Below the pieces are notes generated by a model. It had not been told where the DNA came from and made no database searches. It saw only the letters and a list, made by a program, of their open reading frames with translations. Shown one piece after another: positions 8,101 to 15,109 of a stretch of 27,668 nucleotides of DNA; positions within the stretch are counted from its first letter, which is position 1; each line of letters begins with the position of its first letter. The position numbers were made by a program, and so were the translations under genes. The DNA comes from a virus, in IMG/VR virus record IMGVR_UViG_3300034120_000784, positions 1 to 27,668 of that record, one strand, 5' to 3'.

Positions 8101-9923
8101 GCATCCAAGATCGAGGCATCTTGTGCTGTGAATCCATCCGCTTCTCGGTAGATCTGAGCAGGAATGCGATCAATGTTGTTCCGTCGTGCAAGGTCAAGAC
8201 GATGCCGACCCGAGATGACTTCGAGGTCACCGTTCAGTCTTTGCCAGACTTGGATTGCACCAGCATCGCGGTAGTCAAACTTGCCCTCTAGTCGCTCTAC
8301 CACACCCTGTTCATCGGCTTCTTCTTTGAACTGAGGAACGTCATCAGAGAGCTTCAGAGACTTGACCAACGGGTAAACGATCGGAGGCCCAACAGCAATG
8401 TTCGGCTCAGTTTCAGCTTTCTTCTCCGTTTCCTCGGGCGGCTCTTGAGCGACCTGCTTCTGCACCGCTACCGCTTCCGGTGTGGGAGTCGTCGAGATCT
8501 CCGGTGCCTTGCCTTCAGCTACATCAGTGGCTTCTTGGGCTTCAAACTCTTCAATGCTAGGAAGGCCAGGGATGGTCGGGGCTTCAGCCGGCGGGGCTTC
8601 GCGCACGGCAGGACGAACAGCGCTCGGCTCTTCTTCGGGAACTCCGCGAACCGTGGGCTTGAGCACAACCGGCTCTTCTTCTGCCAGCGTCGGTTCAACG
8701 CGCTCAGTAACTGCGGGTTCTGTTTCAAGCGTGGGCTCTACACGTTCAGGTGTAGGAGTTTCTTTGGGCGCAGATTCAGCAATAGTACGCAGTGCGGTAC
8801 TGACTACGGCTTGAGGCCCAGCACCCAATCCCTCGGCAAGCACTTGACCGAGCTTCAACTCCTCGCCCGTGGCGGTCTGTGCTCCGGCCTCACCGACCAT
8901 CTCGGTGCCAACTTCCGAAGCTACGTTAGCTGCACCGCGCGCTATGTTGCGACCAAGCTGTCCAGCCTTAAACGGCAACAGCAAGGCACCTGTAGCCGCA
9001 TCTGCCGCTGAGATGACACGCGCCCTCGTCACGGCACGTTCACCAGCAGCCTTCAAGAAGTCAGGATCTTTCAGCTTTGCCTCAACAGCCTTGACATCTG
9101 ACAGGTCTACACCAGACTCCCGCAACGATTCGGAAATTGATGCCATGTATTCAACGGGAAACGAGCCGGTAGCTAGACCCGTCATTAGTCCTGCCACGCC
9201 GCCTCGCAATAACACGCCGGCGGCACCACCGATTAAGCTGGGCAGTGCGTTCGGAGCTGACTCAACGGAGAGTTGCTGCAAGATTCCCAACGGGTCGCTG
9301 GCAAAGAGCTTTAGCGCACCCTTGAGATCTCCATCGTCGGCCAGCTTGATCATCCGGTCGGCATTCTCATTGCGCTTATAGCCCTGTCGCTCCTGGCCAT
9401 ACGCAACCGTCTTGGCTGTTGTTTGAGCAAGCGCAGACTGAATAGCATCCCGGGTCTGTGCTTTGGCGCTGGCATCCATGTCCGCATAACCAAGCACGTC
9501 TTCGATCGGCGGCACACTCTCACCCCGATCAATACGATCCATTAAGTTCAAAAGCTGGGCGTTGTTTTTGGCAGCATTGGCGTAATAGCCCTCTTGCATA
9601 CCAGTCACGCCGGACTTGAACTGTTCGGCCATGAGCGATGGTTGAAAGCCGCGAGCAGGCGGCCCTTTCACAAACCCACTGATACTGGCCTCCGGAGGAA
9701 GAATCGACTCCTCGGCAACCGGAGCCATGCCTTGACCTGGCGTCTCTACCGGGATGGAGAAGTCTCTCGGAAGCTGCATAGGTCCAGCACCGGCAATTCC
9801 CGGAGGAAACTCTTCTGGGGCGCGCTCAACAACCTGCGGTGCTGCTTGCGATGGCTGTTCAAGCGGAACGAAACGAAATTGAGCCGCCGGCTTTTCAGCC
9901 TCGTCAATCGGAACGAAGCGCAT
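2181..9923 (-). CDS. Giant multi-domain virion protein: ParB-like, C5-methylase-like and zincin regions (2580 aa)
   Basis: Order seen: tandem RFVP motifs at the N-terminus (RFVPIDE, RFVPLEQ); a glycine/leucine hydrophobic stretch at ~228-253; a Pro/Glu/Thr-rich linker at ~385-510; a ParB-like region with SGRHR near 568; a C5-cytosine-methyltransferase-like region at ~930-1180, with LSLFDMTG near 951, CPCTDF near 1013 and ENPVGR near 1059; a long helical part; a zinc-protease motif HELAH at 1473-1477 with a candidate third ligand in SEYWAVNAEP near 1556; further helical regions including a hydrophobic segment at ~2261-2287; and a C-terminal coiled coil (~2485-2580). Such mixtures are known as phage polyvalent proteins, thought to enter the cell with the DNA. 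Its place after the internal-virion-like genes fits ejection. Ribosome-binding site AGAGGA lies 7 bases before the ATG. Enzyme activities are not proven, and no lysozyme or transglycosylase was recognised. Confidence 0.88.
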   Translation of the reverse strand: MRFVPIDEAEKPAAQFRFVPLEQPSQAAPQVVERAPEEFPPGIAGAGPMQLPRDFSIPVETPGQGMAPVAEESILPPEASISGFVKGPPARGFQPSLMAEQFKSGVTGMQEGYYANAAKNNAQLLNLMDRIDRGESVPPIEDVLGYADMDASAKAQTRDAIQSALAQTTAKTVAYGQERQGYKRNENADRMIKLADDGDLKGALKLFASDPLGILQQLSVESAPNALPSLIGGAAGVLLRGGVAGLMTGLATGSFPVEYMASISESLRESGVDLSDVKAVEAKLKDPDFLKAAGERAVTRARVISAADAATGALLLPFKAGQLGRNIARGAANVASEVGTEMVGEAGAQTATGEELKLGQVLAEGLGAGPQAVVSTALRTIAESAPKETPTPERVEPTLETEPAVTERVEPTLAEEEPVVLKPTVRGVPEEEPSAVRPAVREAPPAEAPTIPGLPSIEEFEAQEATDVAEGKAPEISTTPTPEAVAVQKQVAQEPPEETEKKAETEPNIAVGPPIVYPLVKSLKLSDDVPQFKEEADEQGVVERLEGKFDYRDAGAIQVWQRLNGDLEVISGRHRLDLARRNNIDRIPAQIYREADGFTAQDASILDAELNIRDEQGKVKDYVQYFQGSGITQEEADARGLLGRTKGKRGYAIANLGSPELVAAHRADLISDEAAAEIAKIAPNDARLQAVALSVRQRGGSNQDALNAVRAIQAMALEQATTTDMFGFDDSGIKQAVEMGRVAERKKAELGQRISILNNVSRNPKLAAQEGVDLKNPEAVQQRISELKAQRAAWDNWQTNPDLIAEVRAELAPTAPELQLTGETEAEITTREEAEQAGATEAEKKAQEVAKEATPQDRPDENDPGFRGASDEEVADVAEAFQKAKQSQDAETVTRVFDAPKKTDIVRIEDKARIFVKDVGYLTVDQAKQRIEEWKRNAEQQGETGRNSDKIVLSLFDMTGEWSKPWEEAGYQVYRFDIQTDPEMGDVNKFSSEFFNDLYGAFEGQDIYAILAACPCTDFASSGARHFAAKDADGRTVESVELVRQTLATVEYFKPSVWAIENPVGRIEKLTGLPPWRMSFNPNHFGDPYTKKTLLWGRFNANLPIAPVEPVEGSKMHRMYGGKSQATKNARSVTPEGFAYAFFQANNAIDNPVMAIANKYDMMSPEVIKQAVDAGMSVQQVSDVVDDPYFDADYKAADRALLDEVKRIKAERGEATPEAPAVAPEIERLQKTYDDAKSALDALGAEPPKPRTERQFFGKNGREGANPETVRRYDDGVKKYNSWKRKYGKLKKAEVDASNALFRATQPKGQGPTLANIEPSLAEQEGDLIFGSQRIREENIKEYARLRRKLAGVPKKVARGEAGIDVQRETARLLKTTQELKQEIEATKPRRDTPERFLAKALEEYDKGNISADVLAVVQAAYSKAPGLLNGLRLRVQKQPEGGASAADFNPLDRIVRLFKGTSGVNSPVSIRHELAHSLEQMMTPEQRQILVDQWYQSLEKAMQKHQDEKHQRYFKSVLDFMDNPNLRNFQTAIRNLPSYDMYQYLSPSEYWAVNAEPLMDAQLGTPWNRFKMAVRRLFEGLKDVFGFDNKSPVYKTFKQIMDSDGQRISQDMLVDHIQKVSDSLTLFNVEAPKEERERVDALLEEFNRPDVTGRATQTVRSDLMPSTTAIRSTFKEMIENPRQAINSMFGPLNRGIATVRNKAFFFGAGLEERDAERYGGQVVTSNDEATATLALDNMLHGRGIAAQFIMKGGLRYNPTTKRIEAHDADGSMVDVYQLEHQLKIKLGDERGAKLAQGYFEAKRSKSIRDEMAELAEVSEVQKEALDDARARLSEQKKAKASDSAIGQQQKVVDRLAQEYNETKTQLDEIVRINEEKVLMSEKDIEAFIDQDAVYPELRGMMNAWTATNHRLLGMMRQVRMISEKRYKRLMSIKDYVPWQRVQDDDVDIHFIGNPRAATNISKERSFKKGKVERPVDYIVDNMTDNIIRLTQSVLRQNAALRIVNDYATRDPETGKIKTFGKADPNKGRFDYISDGRRVIVEIQDPVIAESVYGLARDNLRMNAAIAGLTEFIRRSITIDPGFQVAQVIKDAPSAAMITGIRNAPVFMASVFGSFTKTVLNQDPVADILRANGIGGFQSAARTPEAAIKVQKGLIKRSPLAAVMAIMDHIGDSSDFASRIAVYKRTLAETKSDDMPNGDEALALYRAANVINFNRMGSSNVAMFFAKYVIFANAYMQSIDTLFRAMTARGMTGRDKSRAMAVFAGTTAQLASMTLLYSFLVGGDDEYEKLDDGTKTRNILIPKSVLGTENGILVPMNTSASFMFKALPELTYNMLSTQATKTPMDATRYRQGVAGAAVDAFLGPELVPTVIRPIVEISTGRSFFTERPLVPRGMESMEKFRQYTDQTSEIAKLMGKAGGLSPIEYDHLIRGTLGTAGLLAQYGSNLVGQYLDVRPEPTAKQAPFVGRFIAPTEGRGREDLFYDLHERVRKATSTLRDLEQTGEYKTAEKYEREKELLLDLSREMNRTEAKLKKINTEIRMLSRGREEGTAKERRKEIDLLQRDKSELLEGIELLRKEAGL

Positions 9924-9926
9924 AAC

Positions 9927-11312
9927 TCAATCCTCTTGAATATGACCACGCACCTTGCCACCTTGGAGCACTTCCCATCCTTTGCCTTCCACAAACTTTC
10001 CGATGGTGGATCCCGGTGGTACGCCGGAAATTTTGGTGAGGTCTGGTGCTTGCCCAGTTGATCGCTGCGGCGAGAAGCGTCCTTGGCTTTCAGCAAACCT
10101 GCGAGTTATGGCTTGTCTGCGTTCGGCGTCCCAGTATTCGCGCTCAGTTCCGCCGCCAGCCACCCATTTGCGAAGGTCCGCTCTGTCGTTCTTAGGCATC
10201 TCACTCTGACGACGCAAGATTTCCGTGTCTACTTGATTGACAATCGTGGCTTCAAGTTGCCTTGCTTGCAAATCAAATTGGGCTTGTTGATTGTTAAATT
10301 GCTTCTGACCCTCAAGACGCAATACGGCTTCGGGTCGTTTATCGCCTTCTTCACGCATCCCGGCCACATAGTCAGCAACGAATTCCGCTCTGTTAGTCTG
10401 ACGCCCACCGCTCAATCCACGGGCAAGCGCTTCGTTCCGCGACTCCTGACGACGCTCGGCAGACTCAGCACGTTGACGCTCGATCTCTTCTCTGGATGCC
10501 AGCTTCTTCTCTTCCAACACTTCCTTGCGAGCCGCAGCGTACTGGGCTTCACCGGATGCAATATCGGCCAAGGCTTGTTCTTGCTTCCGAACATCCAAAG
10601 CGGCACGTTGACCCAGGGCTTCACGCTCTTGTCTACGAATATCACCAAGCTGCCGTTGATAGGATTCGGCCGCACCCGCAGCACCACGCCCGATGTTCTG
10701 GAGAGCATACGGGGATGCACCACCCAGAATGCCCAGACCGGCCTGTAACAGCGCCATGTTGCGAGCCTCATCCCGAGCACCCTGGAACCGTCCGGTATCA
10801 CCAAGTGCCTTTTCTAGCGCGAGCATCGCTTCTGATGGCTTCCTAGCCTCAGCACGACGAGCTGCCGCCTCACGGATGTAGGCATCTATACCTGATACCG
10901 TAGACGGAGAGCTGGCCGGAGGAGTGTAGGTCTCCGTCGGCTCACCGTAGATGACATCGGTCGGATCCGCAAAGCCACCACCCTGGAAGGCTACGATCCC
11001 TCCACCGGCGTAGTTCCGCTCATCAAACATCTGAGTAGGAATAGATGCGACTCCGGTCATTGAAGCTTCAGCCTGGGCGTTCTGTGCCATAGCTTGTTCG
11101 AGAACCGTGGGTTGCATCGGCGCTTGAGAGGCTTGCATCTGCGCTGTTTGTTGCGCCATACGAGCCTTCTCATTGATGATGACAGGCACCACCTCGGCCG
11201 GGATCTGACCCATCTGGGCGAGTTTCATGATCTGCGCCTGTGGGAGCATGGCTAGATCCCGCACAGAACTGTTTTCTGCCTGCTGAACTCGCAGAGCGTC
11301 AAGAATGCTCAT
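9927..11312 (-). CDS. Putative internal virion protein, alanine/glutamine-rich (461 aa)
   Basis: I recognise no enzyme. The N-terminal ~90 residues are helical and Gln/Met-rich. Residues ~99-112 carry a glycine motif, YAGGGIVAFQGGG. From ~130 to ~330 the sequence is long charged helix with an A/R/E/Q bias (a probable coiled coil), and the last ~50 residues form a short globular tail containing GKGWEVLQGG. Composition and position between other helical proteins and the giant polyvalent protein fit the ejection (core) protein set of podoviruses, in the manner of T7 gp14/15/16, although no sequence match to those is visible. It ends 3 bases before the giant gene, whose ribosome-binding site lies within its last codons, so the two are translationally linked. 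Confidence 0.7.
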   Translation of the reverse strand: MSILDALRVQQAENSSVRDLAMLPQAQIMKLAQMGQIPAEVVPVIINEKARMAQQTAQMQASQAPMQPTVLEQAMAQNAQAEASMTGVASIPTQMFDERNYAGGGIVAFQGGGFADPTDVIYGEPTETYTPPASSPSTVSGIDAYIREAAARRAEARKPSEAMLALEKALGDTGRFQGARDEARNMALLQAGLGILGGASPYALQNIGRGAAGAAESYQRQLGDIRRQEREALGQRAALDVRKQEQALADIASGEAQYAAARKEVLEEKKLASREEIERQRAESAERRQESRNEALARGLSGGRQTNRAEFVADYVAGMREEGDKRPEAVLRLEGQKQFNNQQAQFDLQARQLEATIVNQVDTEILRRQSEMPKNDRADLRKWVAGGGTEREYWDAERRQAITRRFAESQGRFSPQRSTGQAPDLTKISGVPPGSTIGKFVEGKGWEVLQGGKVRGHIQED

Positions 11313-11320
11313 GGCGACCC

Positions 11321-12463
11321 CTATCGGTTCATCAAATTGTAGAGGCTTAGACCAGACAGACCAAGCCCTGCTAGTTGCGACATGAGGCTCGGTGCCGGCG
11401 TCGTGGATGATGTCGTTCCCAGCCGATCACCCATCGGGGTTCCACGGAGCAGGCTCGACATTCCAAAGAGCCTCTGCTCTGGGTATCCAACCTCTCTCAT
11501 GACATCCTGATAACCAATGTCGCGGCGCTGTTGCTCCAGTCCACGCTCAAGTTCACTGTAGGCACCCAAGGCTTTGAGACGGTCCATTTCTGCTGCATTC
11601 TGGAGAGCGCCGATCTGACCTGTTGTGGCCGCTAATGATCCCAATCCCTGAGCCGCCGCCATCCGTTGACGCGCCGCCTCTAAGTTTGCCGCTTGGTTGA
11701 GCTGTTGAGCAGTCATGGTCTGAGTAGAACCCAACTGCTGAACGCCCAACTGCGCTTCGAGGTTCCTCTGTTGAGCCAGCATCTGTGCGGCACGATCACG
11801 CTCAAACTGAGATTGTGCCCCGGCAAACGCCTCCTGAAGTCCACGAACTTGAATATCGCCTAGTTGAGTTCCAAGGTTTCGCTCACGTTCCGTGGTAGCT
11901 AGAAGCTGTCCAGAAGCGCCCAAAGACCCTCTGCGGCCCGCTGCAAGGTTCGCCTGTAGCTGTCCACGCTGGGCGTCTTCCATCGCCTTACGCTTGGCTA
12001 CATCCACCACGTTTTGCATGTAGGGCGACATGTACTGCTGGGCTTGTTCAGCACCAAACGTCTGAGGCGCAGCCATTTGAAACTGCGTCAAACCCGGGGC
12101 GGCGACTGTCGAGGGTTGAGTTCCCATCGACCCCATCAACCCGGCCCCAGCCTGTCCAGCAAACGATTCAGCGGTTCCGTAAGCACCCGGAGGGGTAAGC
12201 CCCATGATGCCCGCTCTGAACTGTTGGCCAGCTTCCGTTTCTGCCGGTCCTACAATTCTTTGACCGCCGGCATACGGCGACTGAAGATACGGAGCGTATG
12301 CTTCAGAGAAGGGCCGGGCATAGGTTTTATAGGCCTCACCCAAGAGGCCAGGCTGAAACCCCGGAGTACCAGGCTCACCAAGTCCCGTGTAGTACGGCTG
12401 TAGCTCAGGGGAGATGGCTTGATATTCGCGTACTACGTTTGTACTGGTTGCACCGTTACTCAT
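11321..12463 (-). CDS. Putative internal virion protein, helical, Gln/Ala-rich (380 aa)
   Basis: Its N-terminus (to ~100) is Pro/Gly/Tyr-rich, with repeated tyrosine/proline turns (LQPYYTGLGEPGTPGF, APYLQSPYAGG). The central part (~130-320) is almost all helix with many Gln, Ala, Leu and Arg, including GRRGSLGASGQLL. The C-terminus is short and hydrophobic (LAGLGLSGLSLYNL), possibly membrane-seeking. The pattern resembles phage internal or ejection proteins, which must be flexible enough to pass the tail. An AAGGGG ribosome-binding site lies 6 bases before the ATG. It sits 8 bases upstream of the 461-aa gene in the same operon. Function is assigned by context and composition only. Confidence 0.7.
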   Translation of the reverse strand: MSNGATSTNVVREYQAISPELQPYYTGLGEPGTPGFQPGLLGEAYKTYARPFSEAYAPYLQSPYAGGQRIVGPAETEAGQQFRAGIMGLTPPGAYGTAESFAGQAGAGLMGSMGTQPSTVAAPGLTQFQMAAPQTFGAEQAQQYMSPYMQNVVDVAKRKAMEDAQRGQLQANLAAGRRGSLGASGQLLATTERERNLGTQLGDIQVRGLQEAFAGAQSQFERDRAAQMLAQQRNLEAQLGVQQLGSTQTMTAQQLNQAANLEAARQRMAAAQGLGSLAATTGQIGALQNAAEMDRLKALGAYSELERGLEQQRRDIGYQDVMREVGYPEQRLFGMSSLLRGTPMGDRLGTTSSTTPAPSLMSQLAGLGLSGLSLYNLMNR

Positions 12464-12473
12464 GTTCTACCCC

Positions 12474-14357
12474 TTACGCTGGCATCATTCGAGATGCGTT
12501 GATTTCTTTGCCCTGACGCGGGTTGCCGGTTCTGGCCTTACGCACCCTGTCCATCATGGAATAGAGTTGCTTTGCTCCCGCCTTGCTTGAGCCGTTACCC
12601 AAATGGCTCACCACATCGGCCGGGATCACAAACTCCCCATCGGCGAGTCGAGCAGGCTGACGATTGCTGATCATGGCTGGTACTGAATCGCTCATGCCAT
12701 CACCATGACCGTCAATGTATCGAGGGGGTAATCCGGCAACTCCGCCCTTCTTCAGTCCAAAGACATTACGCTCTGACTCAGGCTTCCCACCCAATTCAGG
12801 GGTGGTCAGAGAGTAAGTGTTGCTGATCTCACCACCGACTGCATAGCGCCATTCACCCGCCATGATCGCCTTGATACGAGCCATATTCTGCTCTTCAGGC
12901 GTCATCTCTGCGTAAGTTTTTTCTTTCTTGTCCGACACAAGATTGAGTAACTGAACAGGAGGCGGCATGAGTGACCCAATACCAGAGTCACCAGCCGACG
13001 CCTCGCCGGGGCTGGCATCCGCCACAGAAGGAGCGGCTTGAGACGCGCCCAACGAAGCCTCACTCATTTCAGCGATTGCTTGTGAGTCGGCCATCATGTC
13101 GGCCATCGATGGTCCAATGCTGCCAAGAGCCGCGATGCCCGGCACCGCACCAGCCTCGGCAATCTGTGCGTCCATATCTGCGGTTGACAGGCCGGTTGTC
13201 CCCAAACCAACAATACCGGGGCCAATACTCGGAGCAGATTCAAAGCTACCTAGATCGCTCGTTGAAGCCATCGAATCGCTCATGCCCGACATGGCCGCAC
13301 CCATCGCAGCATCATCAGCCGCAGCGCCGCTAGTGTCGCCACCAGAGTCCGCAGCATCACCGCCTGCATCACCGTCGCCGGTGCCACCACCGTCGTCAAA
13401 CCGTTTGGCCCGACTGTAGTCAATCGCACCACCGTGAGCGTATCTCCACGGGTTTTGCGTCATTGTGTACTGTGCCCGCGCTTGAGATTCACGAATCTTC
13501 TTCATGAAGTCATCGTGCTGGGCTTGGCTGATCTTGCCAGCCTCAAGAGCCGCTTTGGCCGCACGCTCTTGTTCGTCCAATGCTGCGGTGCCCAAAAAGC
13601 CCAAACCACCCGCCATCAAAGCGCCTCGGCCCACCTGACTACCAAACGCTTGTTGCGCTGCCGCACGAGTTGCCGCATCGCTTGAGAACAGGTTGCTGAT
13701 GCCCTGACTGGCTGATCCCATAGGAACAGCAGACGCCACAGGAGCGCCGCTTACGCCACGAATACCAGCAATGCCAGCCTCTTGTGCGCCAAGTGCAGCC
13801 GCAGCAGCTTTGGTGCCGGGAGCAGCGACTGAGCCGTATCCCGCCGGAGCACTCGCTATCGCGGCTTGAGCTTGTGGGCTCATCTTGGCTAGTTCACCCG
13901 CCGTAAACTCGCCGGCCGCACTACCTGCCTCAGCAGCACCAGCGGCTTGTAGCCCCTGCATGGCTGATCCAATCCCATACGACAACAGTCCTGACATCAG
14001 GCCACGCTTGAGGTCTACGCCCTTCTCTCCCGAGAGAGAGCCCGCTACACCGCCCGCTACCGCTGCACCCATCGGCGTGGTCAAGAACGGCAACGCCGCA
14101 CCAAGCCCAGGAATGAATGCCGCTGCCACAGGTAGAAGGGTAGCAATCCCTCGAAGCGCCTTACGGAGATTGAGGGCTTCCGGTAGACCAGTGACCGGGT
14201 TAATGGTCATCGTGGTGCCTTGAGAGCGAGCAACCTTCTGGAGATCCATAACCTCTTGGGGCGACATGTGGACCAGCATCGTGTCACCGTCACGCCCTTG
14301 GGATGCCAGACCGGCGATCCCGCCACCGGCATACTGAGGAAGGTAGTAATTCATCAT
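12474..14357 (-). CDS. Putative internal/ejection virion protein with conserved-type C-terminal domain (627 aa)
   Basis: The N-terminus carries YAGGGIAGL from residue 9. Residues ~68-140 are strongly hydrophobic and glycine/alanine-rich (TLLPVAAAFIPGLGAALPFL), so membrane insertion is plausible. A low-complexity Gly/Asp/Ala/Ser stretch lies at ~320-450. The C-terminal ~85 residues form a compact domain of a type I recall from aquatic phages, with DGMSDSVPA, ADGEFVIPADVV, LGNGSSKAGAKQLYSMMDRV at ~546-608. YAHGG (~304) and YAVGG (~503) repeat the N-terminal motif. A tape-measure-like or core-protein role is possible; the hydrophobic part and the neighbours favour a protein ejected into the host envelope. 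Ribosome-binding site AAGGA lies ahead of the first of two adjacent ATGs. Confidence 0.75.
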   Translation of the reverse strand: MMNYYLPQYAGGGIAGLASQGRDGDTMLVHMSPQEVMDLQKVARSQGTTMTINPVTGLPEALNLRKALRGIATLLPVAAAFIPGLGAALPFLTTPMGAAVAGGVAGSLSGEKGVDLKRGLMSGLLSYGIGSAMQGLQAAGAAEAGSAAGEFTAGELAKMSPQAQAAIASAPAGYGSVAAPGTKAAAAALGAQEAGIAGIRGVSGAPVASAVPMGSASQGISNLFSSDAATRAAAQQAFGSQVGRGALMAGGLGFLGTAALDEQERAAKAALEAGKISQAQHDDFMKKIRESQARAQYTMTQNPWRYAHGGAIDYSRAKRFDDGGGTGDGDAGGDAADSGGDTSGAAADDAAMGAAMSGMSDSMASTSDLGSFESAPSIGPGIVGLGTTGLSTADMDAQIAEAGAVPGIAALGSIGPSMADMMADSQAIAEMSEASLGASQAAPSVADASPGEASAGDSGIGSLMPPPVQLLNLVSDKKEKTYAEMTPEEQNMARIKAIMAGEWRYAVGGEISNTYSLTTPELGGKPESERNVFGLKKGGVAGLPPRYIDGHGDGMSDSVPAMISNRQPARLADGEFVIPADVVSHLGNGSSKAGAKQLYSMMDRVRKARTGNPRQGKEINASRMMPA

Positions 14358-14383
14358 TCAGTCCTTCAATAATCCTTGGGCCG

Positions 14384-15109
14384 TTATGTAATTGTGACGG
14401 TTACTGAACCCACAAGTCCAGCAGACACCGTTCCTTTGGGCTCCGCAAATAGGCTTGGGTCGGTAATGCCTGACACCAGATCTACGGTCAAAATTACCGA
14501 TGGTATGTTTGGACCAACACCGGGAGAGGTGTCGTGCTCTAACCGAATGTTGGTGTCATCACCCGCCCACATGAGCTGAAAAAAGTCTCCAGCATTCATA
14601 GTGAGCATAAAGTTCCAAGCCGCCACTTCTGCGGCATTTGACCCATCTACATCAATGCGTGTGTTGCTTTCGGAAACATCAACACCATTGACTCTTGCCC
14701 AAAAAAACGCTTTGCCCGAACTGGCGTTGGTTTTAATGATCTGGGTTGAAAACTCAAAGTTATACACGCCGTCATAGGGCACAACAATTTTTGAGCCGTC
14801 TTGAATGCCCACGCCAATCTCTGATTCAACATTATTGACCGTGACGGGATACGGGGTGTTAATAGATGCTAACGTCTGATCTACAGTGCTGAAATAGCTT
14901 CCATGTGGGATCAGAATTTGTTGTCCGTATCCAATAAACTCACCACCATAGAATCTCTCTGCTCGATACGATTGCGCTTGTTGCGGGGCAAACGAATCCA
15001 ACAGATTGAAATACAACGTCAGCGCACGGACCAGTTGTTGTTGATACTGCTGGTCGTACTTGGGAGGAGGAGCCGGTAATGCAGGGGCTCTGAAGTTCTC
15101 CAGTGCCAC
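14384..15109 (-). CDS. Phage structural protein with C1q/TNF-like jelly-roll domain (241 aa)
   Basis: After a helical N-terminus rich in Pro and Gln (~1-55), residues ~70-225 read as an all-beta jelly-roll. The segment around 108 (VPYDGVYNFEFSTQI), followed by FWARVNGVDV and later AGDFFQLMWAGDD, matches the core of C1q/TNF-like domains found on phage decoration and fibre proteins, which usually trimerise and bind surfaces. The last residues, LVGSVTVTIT, match the repeat unit of the 738-aa protein at 20258-22474. The start is GTG, supported by GGAGG six bases upstream and direct contact with the preceding stop codon. Probable tail or surface protein; its receptor is unknown. Confidence 0.75.
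   Translation of the reverse strand: MALENFRAPALPAPPPKYDQQYQQQLVRALTLYFNLLDSFAPQQAQSYRAERFYGGEFIGYGQQILIPHGSYFSTVDQTLASINTPYPVTVNNVESEIGVGIQDGSKIVVPYDGVYNFEFSTQIIKTNASSGKAFFWARVNGVDVSESNTRIDVDGSNAAEVAAWNFMLTMNAGDFFQLMWAGDDTNIRLEHDTSPGVGPNIPSVILTVDLVSGITDPSLFAEPKGTVSAGLVGSVTVTIT

Noticed and set aside
7278-8291. 337-aa plus-strand frame opposite the giant gene
   Set aside because: Shadow of the long minus-strand frame, phenylalanine/cysteine-rich, no ribosome-binding site; the minus frame has clear domains.
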